Shown: positions 44,279 to 52,694, counted from the first letter of the stretch. The stretch is DNA of 64,000 bases from an uncultured Candidatus Melainabacteria bacterium (GCA_947525005.1 CANNUY010000002.1:112287-176286), one strand, 5' to 3'. Made by a program: numbers and translations. The notes: generated by a model not told the origin, from the sequence alone.

Positions 44279-45622
44279 ATGAATAGTTGGCAAGAAGAAG
44301 ATTTAAAATATATTTGGCACCCATGCTCACAAATGAAGGATTATGAAGAATTGCCTCCGATTGTAATAGACCATGCTAATGGTATAAATTTATATGATAT
44401 AGATGGAAAATGTTATAAAGATGTTGTGAGTTCTTGGTGGTGTAATTTGTTAGGTCATTGTAATCCAAGAATTAATAATGCCATCAAATCACAGTTGGAT
44501 AGATTAGAACACGTTATTTTTGCGAATTTTACTCATAAAACAGCGATTACTTTATGTCAAAAACTTGTTGAAGTATTACCTAGGGGATTGTGTAAATTCA
44601 ATTTTGCAGACAACGGTTCTGCAGCGATTGAAATGGCGATGAAAATGAGTTTTCAATATCATCAACAAACGGGTAATACTCAAAAGAAGAAGTTTATGGC
44701 TCTTACAGATGCGTATCATGGCGAAACAATAGGAGCTTTGTCAGTTGGTGCGTGTGATTTATACTCTGAAATATATAAACCTATTTTAATGGACGTTACA
44801 AGGGTTCAAGCTCCTGATTGTTATAGATGTCCTTGTGGTAAATGTAGAGGAAATTGTAATTGTGAATGTTTTAAATTTGCAGAAAAAACTTTTGAAGAAC
44901 ATGGTGATGAAACTTGCGCTATCTTGGTTGAACCATTGTTACAAGGTTCTGCTGGTATGAAGATTTATCCACCGATATTCTTGACTAAGTTAAGAGAGTT
45001 GTGTGACAAATACAATGTTCATTTAATAGCAGATGAGATTGCAACAGGGTATGGTAGGACCGGTAAGATGTTTGCATTTGATTGGGCAGGTGTTTCACCT
45101 GATATAATGTGCTTGTCAAAAGGTTTGACGGGTGGTTATATGCCAATGTCTATTTGTGTAACAACACAAGATATTTATGATGCGTTTTATGCTGATTATG
45201 TCACTGGTAAAGCGTTTATGCACTCTCACACTTATGCTGGTAATCCGTTGGGCTGTTCAGCTGGTATTGAGGTTTTGAATATACTTAAAGATGAAAAAAT
45301 TATTGAAAAAGCTAATAAGAGAGCTGTTTATTTTAATAATATTATCAATGAAAAATTCGCTGATTATAAAAATGTTGGTGAGGTAAGACATATAGGTTTG
45401 GTTAATGCGATAGAGCTTGTTAAGGATAAGAAAACTAAAGAACCGTTTGATTCTAAGTTGAGATTGGGTTATCAAATTTATAAAAAAGCATTAAAAAAAG
45501 GTGTTTTGTTAAGACCATTGGGTGATATTATTTATTTCAATCCACCATTGATAATTGAAGAACCTGATATGGACTTTGTGACAGATGTTGCACTAGAGTG
45601 CATGAAAGAGGTTATGGATTAG
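44279..45622 (+). CDS. bioA: Adenosylmethionine-8-amino-7-oxononanoate aminotransferase
   Basis: 447-aa PLP aminotransferase (class III) making DAPA in the biotin pathway. WHPCSQMKDYEELPP near the start and SSWWCNLLGHCNPRIN are BioA-specific. ADEIATGYGRTG, LSKGLTGGYMPMS (Schiff-base lysine) and HSHTYAGNPLGCSA complete the PLP site. A cysteine cluster (CYRCPCGKCRGNCNCEC, about residues 180-196) replaces a normally short loop and may bind metal; many clostridial BioA proteins have a similar insert. Cotranscribed with bioD. Confidence 0.94.
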   Translation: MNSWQEEDLKYIWHPCSQMKDYEELPPIVIDHANGINLYDIDGKCYKDVVSSWWCNLLGHCNPRINNAIKSQLDRLEHVIFANFTHKTAITLCQKLVEVLPRGLCKFNFADNGSAAIEMAMKMSFQYHQQTGNTQKKKFMALTDAYHGETIGALSVGACDLYSEIYKPILMDVTRVQAPDCYRCPCGKCRGNCNCECFKFAEKTFEEHGDETCAILVEPLLQGSAGMKIYPPIFLTKLRELCDKYNVHLIADEIATGYGRTGKMFAFDWAGVSPDIMCLSKGLTGGYMPMSICVTTQDIYDAFYADYVTGKAFMHSHTYAGNPLGCSAGIEVLNILKDEKIIEKANKRAVYFNNIINEKFADYKNVGEVRHIGLVNAIELVKDKKTKEPFDSKLRLGYQIYKKALKKGVLLRPLGDIIYFNPPLIIEEPDMDFVTDVALECMKEVMD

Positions 45623-45624
45623 GG

Positions 45625-45900
45625 TTATATGAAAAGGTCGCTATGTGTTCCAGTTTTGGTTAAAGTCAGTAATAAAGCTCCTTTATCTATTTTATAGACT
45701 AATAACCAATCTGGTTCAATGTGACATTCTCTATACCCACAGTAGTTTCCTTTTAATGAGTGGTCAAGATATTTTTGTGGTAATTCAACGCCAGTTGCAA
45801 GCATTTCAATGACATCACGAAGTTTAGACATGTCTTTACCTCGTTTTTGCATTAGTTTTGTACTTTTACGCATTACATTTGTGTAAACAATTTTATACAT
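45625..45900 (-). CDS. YafQ/RelE-type toxin
   Basis: 91-aa mRNA-interferase toxin of the YafQ branch. LMQKRGKDMSKLRDVIEML and the blocks LDHSLKGNYCGYRECHI, PDWLLVYKI and LTLTKTGTHSDLF match it, with the catalytic His, Asp and Phe near the C-terminus. It follows the antitoxin by three bases and converges on bioA, its stop two bases from the bioA stop. No terminator lies between them. Confidence 0.92.
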   Translation of the reverse strand: MYKIVYTNVMRKSTKLMQKRGKDMSKLRDVIEMLATGVELPQKYLDHSLKGNYCGYRECHIEPDWLLVYKIDKGALLLTLTKTGTHSDLFI

Positions 45901-45903
45901 TTA

Positions 45904-46173
45904 TTAGTCCTTTAATAAGTCATTCATAACGTCATCTACATTATCATAAACTTTTGATAGACCAATACCTTTTTCAGTATCTTCGATAACTCTTTGTGTA
46001 TCGTGGTTGTAATCGTTTAATGAAATAGCAAAAGGAACACCTTGTTCTCTAACAGTTTTTTTTATGAATACTGTTATAAGAGTCGACATTGTTAAACCTA
46101 ATTCGTCACAAAGATTATCAAATTGTTTTTTTAAATTGTCATCTATTCTTACACTTATATTTGTTTGACTCAT
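45904..46173 (-). CDS. RelB/DinJ-family antitoxin
   Basis: About 89-aa ribbon-helix-helix antitoxin. ISVRIDDNLKKQFDNLCDEL and LTMSTLITVFIKKTV form the RHH DNA-binding fold, VPFAIS begins the toxin-binding C-terminal part. The start at ATG 46173 is chosen over an ATG 45 bases upstream because AAAGAGGT precedes it and the upstream stretch contains the operator. First gene of the pair, the usual DinJ-YafQ order. Confidence 0.92.
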   Translation of the reverse strand: MSQTNISVRIDDNLKKQFDNLCDELGLTMSTLITVFIKKTVREQGVPFAISLNDYNHDTQRVIEDTEKGIGLSKVYDNVDDVMNDLLKD

Positions 46174-46195
46174 TTTTGTACCTCTTTTGCAATAC

Positions 46196-46235
46196 ATTGT
46201 ACTGACAATATAATACATTTTTAATAAAAAATCAA
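46196..46235 (-). promoter_or_regulatory. Promoter and operator of the DinJ/YafQ-type pair
   Basis: Minus strand: -35 TTGATT (46230-46235), 17 bp, -10 TATATT (46207-46212). The dyad ATTGT-ACTG-ACAAT (46196-46209) overlaps the -10, a fitting site for RHH autorepression. AATACATT flanks it as a direct repeat at 46191 and 46212. Confidence 0.65.
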
Positions 46236-46295
46236 GGCTAGTTGTGTATAGCAGGAGTTTATAATTAAAGTATAGCTCGCTTTATATTTATCCCA

Positions 46296-47675
46296 TTACC
46301 CTTGAGCATTGAGTTCGTTTTTAATTCTTTTTTCTACAGCAAACTCTTTGTTGTCACCTCTGCAAAGTCTATCTGCAAGCATGATAGATGGTAGAACTAA
46401 TCCAAGTGCTATTATTGTTGAGCCCATATTCTTAATAATAGAGCCTCTTTTTAGTTTTCTTACCCCATTGAAAAATTCGTCAATCGTTTGTCCTGATTGT
46501 TCAAATTGGTTATATAATTTGCTGATATTAGAATGGGTTTCTCTTACTTTCTTAAGGTCAATGTATTTTCTTGTATCAAGCATTTGTGTATCTTCAGCTT
46601 TTTTGAAGATTTGATACCATTTTTTAGGTTTTTTATAGGTTTGTACAATGTCAGATTGTGTTGCAACATCAATTACACCGTTTTTGTGTTCTTTAGTGAT
46701 ACCTTTATCTGTTTCTGATTTGATAAAGTCGTACAACGAACCATCACCTTTATCTGCATCTGCAAACTTTTTAAGGTCATCAACAATTGTTCCGTTTTTG
46801 AACGATTCTTTGAAGTTGTCGTTTTCAAGAACTTTTGCATCAAGTGCGATTGATTTGTTGTGTTTTTTATCTGCAACATTTTCAAAATGTTGTTGAACTT
46901 TTTCACCTAAAACGTACATAAAGAATAAGAACCCTGATTCTTTGATTGCATATCCGATGCATTCTTGTGGAGATCTTGATTTCAAAATTCTTTGAGAAGT
47001 GATACCTGCGTCCATAACAAACATGTTTTTAACTGGGTCAAGCATGAAACTTTGTAACCCTTTGAAACTTGTTTTGTTATCGTCTTGTTTGTTTGAATTA
47101 TGAGCTTTCATTTGAGAGAATGCTTCATAATCTTTGTCTTGGTTAAACTCAAGTTTTTGCTTAATATTCATTTTAAGCTTGCTTTCTTGCTCTCTTTCTT
47201 TAAGAAGTTTTGTTCTAATTCTGTTCTCAGTGTACTTTTGTTTAAGGTTGGTTAGAAGATTATAAGAACCGAGAGCAAGTGAAGTAGATACAATAAACTT
47301 TGCGATGTTTAAGTTTTTGAATGTTTTAGTATTATTGCCGATTCTTTCTATATTTTGTTTAATTTCTTTTGTAGGAGCGTATTCAATGGTTTTCTTGTAG
47401 ATGTCTTTGTTTGCAAGGTTTCTAACATCATACTTAGAATCATAATTTAGCGTTTTAAATAAAGTTTTGTCGGTTAAAGTTTTAAAAAGAGGTATGCCAC
47501 CAAGCCATATTGCCTCTGAACCGAACTCGTCCATAAATCTATCTTTTGCTTCATCTTTGCTAGTTACTGCTGAAGCTGCTGTTGCACCAGCGCCATTTGC
47601 ACAATCTTTTATTGCTAATGGTACTAATGATTGGGAATTCCCTAATGTTGAAAATATTTTACCTACTATTGCCAT
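46296..47675 (-). CDS. FKG-tagged 459-aa protein with hydrophobic segments
   Basis: No known function. It has hydrophobic stretches at about 130-145 (IVSTSLALGSYNLL), 235-260 (GFLFFMYVLGEK region) and 428-448 (IIALGLVLPSIMLADRL). Basic coiled-coil-like segments lie between (LLKEREQESKLKMNIKQKL). TSFKGLQSF at about residue 205 carries the FKG tag also seen in the AAA+ protein at 3.9 kb. The gene is alone on its strand; AAGG is nine bases before the ATG. Probably membrane-associated and lineage-specific. Confidence 0.7.
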   Translation of the reverse strand: MAIVGKIFSTLGNSQSLVPLAIKDCANGAGATAASAVTSKDEAKDRFMDEFGSEAIWLGGIPLFKTLTDKTLFKTLNYDSKYDVRNLANKDIYKKTIEYAPTKEIKQNIERIGNNTKTFKNLNIAKFIVSTSLALGSYNLLTNLKQKYTENRIRTKLLKEREQESKLKMNIKQKLEFNQDKDYEAFSQMKAHNSNKQDDNKTSFKGLQSFMLDPVKNMFVMDAGITSQRILKSRSPQECIGYAIKESGFLFFMYVLGEKVQQHFENVADKKHNKSIALDAKVLENDNFKESFKNGTIVDDLKKFADADKGDGSLYDFIKSETDKGITKEHKNGVIDVATQSDIVQTYKKPKKWYQIFKKAEDTQMLDTRKYIDLKKVRETHSNISKLYNQFEQSGQTIDEFFNGVRKLKRGSIIKNMGSTIIALGLVLPSIMLADRLCRGDNKEFAVEKRIKNELNAQG

Positions 47676-47701
47676 TCTTTTTGCCTTATACTACCTGTGT
47701 A

Positions 47702-47791
47702 TTACAAGCCCCAAACTAAATTCATCAAGTAGACGATTGGAGCGTTCGCCTTGATAGTATTACGTCGTCGAATGTTTATATTAAAAATCAT
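47702..47791 (-). CDS. Possible 29-aa small protein or leader peptide
   Basis: ATG 47791 with AAGGAAGG about 11 bases upstream; reads MIFNINIRRRNTIKANAPIV and ends in a hydrophobic tail with TAA. A basic start and hydrophobic end suggest a leader peptide or small membrane peptide just upstream of the 459-aa gene. Short, and no homology known to me. Confidence 0.25.
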   Translation of the reverse strand: MIFNINIRRRNTIKANAPIVYLMNLVWGL

Positions 47792-47873
47792 CAATATTCT
47801 AACCTTCCTTTATTGTTAACGTCCTACAATCTAAAAAATTGCCATTAAATTTTCTTTTTTTACGAAATTTAAC

Positions 47874-47905
47874 AAAAAAAATAAGACCCTAGTTTTTAAG
47901 GTCTT
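47874..47905 (-). terminator. Terminator upstream of the 459-aa gene
   Basis: On the minus strand AAGACC, 11-base loop, GGTCTT, A, then a run of eight T. A 6-bp stem, modest but with an excellent T-run. Confidence 0.6.
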
Positions 47906-47991
47906 GCTTTTCGTCACATACAAATTAAGATGTTTTAACTATAAAACAAGCCTTAAATCCTAAATTGTCTGCATCGTAAATTTAATTTCAT
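47874..47991 (-). ncRNA. Candidate ~118-nt small RNA or attenuated leader
   Basis: A good promoter (47998-48026, minus) and an intrinsic terminator (47874-47905, minus) bracket this stretch, with no large frame between. Predicted transcript about 118 nt. It starts near an ATG encoding only 12 codons (MKLNLRCRQFRI). Either a free small RNA or the attenuated leader of the 459-aa gene 200 bases downstream. I do not recognise a known riboswitch in it. Confidence 0.4.
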
Positions 47992-47997
47992 ACGAAT

Positions 47998-48026
47998 ATA
48001 ATAACTTAATAGTATTTTTTTGTAAA
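47998..48026 (-). promoter_or_regulatory. Promoter of the candidate small RNA
   Basis: TTTACA (48021-48026), exactly 17 bp, TATTAT (47998-48003) on the minus strand. It runs back-to-back with the histidine-kinase promoter. Confidence 0.55.
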
Positions 48027-48043
48027 GCCTTGCTTATATTTTA

Positions 48044-48072
48044 ATGACTTTTAGTACGTACTAATCTATAAT
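48044..48072 (+). promoter_or_regulatory. Histidine-kinase promoter with a palindromic spacer
   Basis: -35 ATGACT (48044-48049), 17 bp, -10 TATAAT (48067-48072), then six bases to ATG. The 14-bp perfect palindrome TTAGTACGTACTAA (48051-48064) fills the spacer and is a likely operator. Confidence 0.6.
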
Positions 48073-48078
48073 TGTTGT

Positions 48079-49725
48079 ATGAAGAAATTTGAGTTTTTTA
48101 ATCAATTTAATAATCCTGTGTTAGTAATTAATAACTCTCAACGAGATGTTAAGTATAGGAATAATGCTTTCAAAAGAGCTTTTCCTGATTTTACAACATT
48201 GAAGAAGTTTTCTCACAAGCTTAATAGTGAAATTTATTTATTAAATTCTGATGACTGGGAACTTCATTTGCCATTAATTCAAGCTATTCGCTCAAAAGAA
48301 GATTTTGTAACACACGTTAGTTATCAGAACAAAAGTAACGAATATTCTTTTTATGATATAAATGCTTTGAAAAGAAAAGACTATACGATTGTATTTTTTA
48401 CAGATGTAACGACTAACGAAAAATATGAAAAATTAAAAATAGAAAAAGAGTTTGTTGATAAAAAATGTGAATTGCTTGATGAAGATATAAAAAGTTTAGA
48501 ATCAATTAAACAACAAGCTCAATCTCAGGCACTTAAAATGGCATTGATAAATAAAATATCAAACACAATGAGAGAATCTATTGATTTGGACCTAATTATT
48601 TATCCAACTTTAAAAGAACTTTCAGTTATTTTTAATGCTTTTAGAGCTTATTACGCTGAGTTTTCTCATAACACATTTAAAATTGTGCAAACTCTTGATG
48701 AAGAAGACATCGGTACGGCTATAATGTTTGATAATACTGTAATGAAAGATATTTCTAATAAAAAAATATCTCATACAAGAAGTATAAAAGAATATTTATC
48801 AGCAAAACCTTATAAGGAATCAATTCAGAGAATTGTTGTTCCAATTAATCATATGAACGATTTATTAGGGGTTGTTGTATTGGTATCAAGACAAAGACGT
48901 GAAATTAATGAGGAAATTGATATCTTAGAGAATATTTCTTCTCAACTTGGAACAGCTATTGTTCATGCAAATTTGTATAAAAAGAATTTGGAAACAGTAA
49001 AGGAATTAAAAGTAACCTTGCAGGAATTGAAGGATACACAGTTACAGTTGATAAATTCTGAAAAAATGGCATCTTTGGGTCAATTAATTGCAGGTGTTGC
49101 ACATGAGATTAATACTCCTGTGGCAGCAATAAAATCTAATAATGAGATATTTTCACGATTGATTGAAAAGATTGATAATGATAATTTGTTAGAATTATTT
49201 AAAAATATTAATTCGACAGATAAAGAGGCTATTCAAAGGATAAACCAAATAGTCATATCTTTGAAAAAGTTTGTAAGACTTGATGAAGCAGAACTTCAAC
49301 TTGCTGATATTAATAAGGAATTAGATTTGACTCTTGATTTAATCAGGCATGAAACAAAATACAGGATTACTGTAAATAGGGAGTATGGTGAAATCCCTCA
49401 GATTAAGTGTTATCCGAACATGCTTAATCAAGTATTTATGAATATATTAGTAAATGCTTGTCAGGCGATTGAAGGTGATGGTACAATAACTATTAAAACA
49501 GAATATAAAGATGATAAATTGGTCATTTCAATAACTGACACTGGAGTTGGGATAGAGGATACTGATAAAATCTTTTTAGCAGGTTACACAACAAAAGGAG
49601 TTGGAGTTGGGACTGGTTTAGGACTAGCTATTTCATCAAAGATTATTGATAAACATAAAGGAAAAATAGAAGTTAGAAGTAAGAAAAATGAGGGTAGTAC
49701 ATTTATTATTACTATCCCTAGTTAG
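48079..49725 (+). CDS. Soluble sensor histidine kinase with PAS- and GAF-like domains
   Basis: 548-aa cytoplasmic kinase. Residues 1-110 look PAS-like (FFNQFNNPVLVINNSQRDV). A coiled coil follows at about 115-150, then a GAF-like domain at about 160-300 ending IDILENISSQLGTAI, then a second coiled coil with LKDTQLQLINSEKMASLGQL. The phosphoacceptor is His342 in GVAHEINTPVAA. ATPase boxes: N box NMLNQVFMNILVNACQA, G1 DTGVGIED, G2 GVGTGLGLAIS. There is no transmembrane segment and no response regulator next door, so it is an orphan kinase for an internal signal. The predicted mRNA is leaderless. Confidence 0.9.
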   Translation: MKKFEFFNQFNNPVLVINNSQRDVKYRNNAFKRAFPDFTTLKKFSHKLNSEIYLLNSDDWELHLPLIQAIRSKEDFVTHVSYQNKSNEYSFYDINALKRKDYTIVFFTDVTTNEKYEKLKIEKEFVDKKCELLDEDIKSLESIKQQAQSQALKMALINKISNTMRESIDLDLIIYPTLKELSVIFNAFRAYYAEFSHNTFKIVQTLDEEDIGTAIMFDNTVMKDISNKKISHTRSIKEYLSAKPYKESIQRIVVPINHMNDLLGVVVLVSRQRREINEEIDILENISSQLGTAIVHANLYKKNLETVKELKVTLQELKDTQLQLINSEKMASLGQLIAGVAHEINTPVAAIKSNNEIFSRLIEKIDNDNLLELFKNINSTDKEAIQRINQIVISLKKFVRLDEAELQLADINKELDLTLDLIRHETKYRITVNREYGEIPQIKCYPNMLNQVFMNILVNACQAIEGDGTITIKTEYKDDKLVISITDTGVGIEDTDKIFLAGYTTKGVGVGTGLGLAISSKIIDKHKGKIEVRSKKNEGSTFIITIPS

Positions 49726-50033
49726 TACTAATATGAATTGAACGTAAATATAAAAAATCAAGCCTAGGCTTAATTTCCACATTATATTTTAACAAATATT
49801 AAGATAATCAAAAAAATTTTTATAAGACTAAGGCGAAAATTTAAAAAATATGATATATTACTATTACGATTAATAAGTGTAATTTGTACCCTTAAAGAAA
49901 CGGAAAAACATTACTATATGAAATTCAAATTTACAAAAGTACATAATCAACAAAAAAATAGCAAATTATTCAATCAAAAAAACTTTATATAGTAGTGTAG
50001 AATGTAGAATGTTATATGTCGGAGGTTATCTAA
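49726..50033 (+). other. 308-base intergenic gap before the HEAT-repeat gene
   Basis: Contains the 12-bp palindrome AAGCCTAGGCTT at about 49768, followed by no T-run, and otherwise AT-rich DNA. GGAGG at 50022 serves the next gene. No RNA gene or frame is supported. Confidence 0.4.
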
Positions 50034-50888
50034 ATGACAATATCTGTAATTGGTAAGAAAAAACAAGTTAAAAAATCTTTTGAAGAATTATTAGCAGATT
50101 TAACAACAAGTAGTTCTGAAAAAGTTAGATATAATGCAGCAAGAGTTTTAGGTGAAATGGGCGATTCAAAAGCTGTTGAACCTTTAATTGATGTATTAAG
50201 AAATGACAAGAATGGTTCAGTTCGTTTATACGCAGCAAGAGCATTAGGTGAATTAGGTGACTCTAAGGCTACTGAATATTTAATTGAATCTTTGCGTGAA
50301 GACAGAAATGTTGACGTAAGAGTTCGTGCAGCTCGTGCATTAGGTCGTTTAGGCGGTAAGATTGTTGTAGAACCTCTTGTAGAAGCATTAAATGATGAAA
50401 ACCCACAAGTTTGTATTACTGCGACAGATGCTTTAATCGAAATTGGTGACGTTACTACAGATGCTTTGATTGCTTCTTTAACTCATGAAAAAGTTAATGT
50501 TCGTTGTGATGCTACAAGAGCATTAGGTGAAATTGGTAACAAGAAAGCTGTTGACCACGTTATTAAAATGTTATATGACGAATGGGTTAATGTTAGAATT
50601 TACGCAGTAACTTCATTAGGCAAGTTGAATGACGTAAAAGCTGTTCCTGCTTTGATTGAAGTTATGAAAAACGAAAAAGAAAATGAATTGGTTAGAGCTG
50701 GTGCAGCAGCTGCATTAGGTGTTCTTCGTGACCAAAGAGCATTACTTCCATTACGTGAATTGATTATGAATGCTGAAGAACTTGGTGAATTAGAAGATAC
50801 AGCTCTTAAATCATTCAAGAAAATTATGGCTGCTAACTGGCAATCTATTCCAGGAGCTTCTATTCAAAAGAAAGCAGCTACAGTATAG
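50034..50888 (+). CDS. HEAT-repeat (PBS-lyase-like) protein
   Basis: 284-aa soluble protein of about seven HEAT repeats of 31 residues, each with a core such as VRYNAARVLGEMGDSKAVEP or VRLYAARALGELGDSKATEY. These are the phycobilisome-lyase-type HEAT repeats common in cyanobacterial relatives. As no phycobilisome is expected here, it is probably a general adaptor or scaffold. Codon use and the GGAGG site suggest high expression. Ends with a strong terminator. Confidence 0.9.
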   Translation: MTISVIGKKKQVKKSFEELLADLTTSSSEKVRYNAARVLGEMGDSKAVEPLIDVLRNDKNGSVRLYAARALGELGDSKATEYLIESLREDRNVDVRVRAARALGRLGGKIVVEPLVEALNDENPQVCITATDALIEIGDVTTDALIASLTHEKVNVRCDATRALGEIGNKKAVDHVIKMLYDEWVNVRIYAVTSLGKLNDVKAVPALIEVMKNEKENELVRAGAAAALGVLRDQRALLPLRELIMNAEELGELEDTALKSFKKIMAANWQSIPGASIQKKAATV

Positions 50889-50931
50889 TAATATACTAAA
50901 TTAGTTTCCAATTATAGATAACAGATAACAT

Positions 50932-50967
50932 CAAAAGCTCTAATTTTCATTAGAGCTTTTGTTTTTT
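50932..50967 (+). terminator. Terminator of the HEAT-repeat gene
   Basis: CAAAAGCTCTAAT (50932-50944), loop TTTC, ATTAGAGCTTTTG (50949-50961), then six T. Perfect 13-bp stem. Confidence 0.92.
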
Positions 50968-50986
50968 AGGTTTAATAGAATATAAT
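50959..50986 (+). promoter_or_regulatory. Promoter of the Y-family polymerase (leaderless)
   Basis: TTGTTT (50959-50964), 16 bp, TATAAT (50981-50986), six bases, ATG. The -35 overlaps the preceding terminator. Confidence 0.5.
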
Positions 50987-50992
50987 AAGAGT

Positions 50993-52153
50993 ATGAAGAA
51001 ACGAATAATAGCACTTGTTGATTGCGATTCATTTTTTGTGTCGTGTGAACAAGCAGATATGCCAAAATATAAAAATACACCTACCTGTGTTGTATCAGGT
51101 GGAAATGGGTGTGTGCTTTCTCGTTCAAAAGAAGCTAAAATTGTTGGTGTAAAAATGGGCATGCCACTTTTTATGGCAAAAAAAGAGTTTCCTAATGTAA
51201 ATTATATAATAGCAAATCATGATAAGTATAAAGAATATTCAAAAAAAGTTATGGATTGCTTGACGAATTTTTCACCTGATGTACAAATTATGTCTGTTGA
51301 TGAAGCTTTTATTGATTTGACTGGTACAAAATTATTATTCAAGAAAAACTATTATGATATTGTAAAAATGATAAGACAAACAATTCTTGAAAAGACTGAT
51401 ATTCCTGTATCTATCGGGGTAAGTTTATCGAAAACTTTAGCAAAATTAGCGAGTGATAAAGCTAAAAAAACAGGTGGAATATTTGTTGTAGGGACAAGAA
51501 AGATTTTATCGGTACTAGATGATACTAGTGTTGAAGAAATATCAGGAATAGGTTCTGCGAATAATCTTATTTTAAGACGTTCAGGAATATTTACAGCTGG
51601 TGAGTTTGTTAAAAAAACTGATGCGTGGGTGAAATTAAAATTAGGAGCAAGAGGATTAGAATTAAAACATGAATTATTAGGAGAGGTTGTTTCTCCTGTA
51701 AGCAGAAAATCAGAGCCACCAAAGTCTATTCAGGATACTTCTACAATCGGAGATGGTGAATTTTCGTCTAATATGAATGTGATAAAAATGGAGATAGCAA
51801 AACATATTCATTCGGCGTGTTCAAGGTTGAGGTATTATAATGCAAAATGTCTTTCTGTGGGTTTGATGTTGAAAGCAAAAGATTTTTCTGTTTTTTATGA
51901 TAAGAAAATATTGATTAAACCTACGGATTTTGAGTTAACTGTTCAAAAAGCTGTAAATGAAATGTTTGAAAAATTATACAATCCATCAATAGTTTATAGG
52001 GCAACTGGGGTTGTGCTTGATAGAATATCTCTAAATGATGGTGAGCAGTTGTCGTTGTTTACTCAACCTGATGAAAAAGAGTTGAAATTGAGTAAGTGCT
52101 TTGATAATATTCAGAAGAAATTCGGCAAGAATTCTATCAGAACAGGGTTTTAG
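50993..52153 (+). CDS. Y-family DNA polymerase (UmuC/DinB-like)
   Basis: 386-aa translesion polymerase. Palm motifs: ALVDCDSFFVSCEQ (first catalytic Asp) and MSVDEAFIDLTG (Asp-Glu pair near residue 104). VSIGVSLSKTLAKLASDKAK and the helix-hairpin-helix EEISGIGSANNLILR follow, then the little-finger domain. QLSLF near residue 358 is a canonical beta-clamp-binding motif. Closer in style to UmuC than DinB, but no umuD is adjacent. No LexA box was recognised in the short promoter. Confidence 0.9.
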   Translation: MKKRIIALVDCDSFFVSCEQADMPKYKNTPTCVVSGGNGCVLSRSKEAKIVGVKMGMPLFMAKKEFPNVNYIIANHDKYKEYSKKVMDCLTNFSPDVQIMSVDEAFIDLTGTKLLFKKNYYDIVKMIRQTILEKTDIPVSIGVSLSKTLAKLASDKAKKTGGIFVVGTRKILSVLDDTSVEEISGIGSANNLILRRSGIFTAGEFVKKTDAWVKLKLGARGLELKHELLGEVVSPVSRKSEPPKSIQDTSTIGDGEFSSNMNVIKMEIAKHIHSACSRLRYYNAKCLSVGLMLKAKDFSVFYDKKILIKPTDFELTVQKAVNEMFEKLYNPSIVYRATGVVLDRISLNDGEQLSLFTQPDEKELKLSKCFDNIQKKFGKNSIRTGF

Positions 52154-52502
52154 GGAAAGTAATTACAAGTCGTTAAGTGATAATTAATGTGTACACAGGG
52201 ATTCTGAAACAAGTTCCACTACTGTCCTGAACAATTCTGTTGAAAATTTCACAAATTCAATAATCGTATAGTATTGAAATACTAAGAAAATAGACATATA
52301 ATTTTAGTTAATTTTTGAACAATTTAATTGTTGTTGAAAACAACATAGTAGACACGAAAACATAAACGAAACCCAGACAGCGAATTTGTTTGAGAAATTT
52401 GATAATTAAAATAAAATCACAAATTCCGAGTTATGAGCTTTAACGGTTGAGTGTTAATATTTTCGTGTCTACTCAGCGTGCCGTTTCTTTCTTTTTCTAC
52501 TG

Positions 52503-52543
52503 TTTTCTTTCTTTTGGCTTCGCAACTCTGAAAAGAAAGAAAA
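52503..52543. repeat. Perfect 13-bp inverted repeat
   Basis: TTTTCTTTCTTTT (52503-52515) and AAAAGAAAGAAAA (52531-52543) around a 15-base loop. Purine on one arm, pyrimidine on the other; no T-run, so not a terminator. Another CTTTCTTTTT block lies just before it. Confidence 0.6.
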
Positions 52544-52622
52544 TAGTTAAATAAAATATACTTTATATGTACACAGGGATTCTTCGCTTGCATTAAAGAA
52601 GAACTTGCAAACCACTCTGAAT

Positions 52623-52694
52623 GACGTTTTGTGTTTACATAACAGTTGATTTATGGATTGCCACAAATTTGCGTTGCAAATTTTCGCAATGACG
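52623..52694. repeat. Dispersed palindromic repeat, copy 2
   Basis: Second copy of the element at 6439-6513: GACG..., the 16-base core GTTGATTTATGGATTG (52645-52660), then a perfect AAATTTGC/GCAAATTT hairpin and CGCAATGACG at the end. Confidence 0.6.

Noticed and set aside
44810..44870. BioA cysteine cluster as evidence of a fused ferredoxin or zinc domain
   Set aside because: Too short for a domain; similar Cys-rich loops occur in ordinary BioA proteins, so it is recorded only as an insert.
46174..46218. 15-residue N-terminal extension of the RelB/DinJ antitoxin
   Set aside because: It would cover the promoter's operator and transcript start; ATG 46173 has its own AAAGAGGT site and the RHH fold starts right after it.
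49768..49779. AAGCCTAGGCTT as terminator of the histidine-kinase gene
   Set aside because: The palindrome has no loop and no following T-run.
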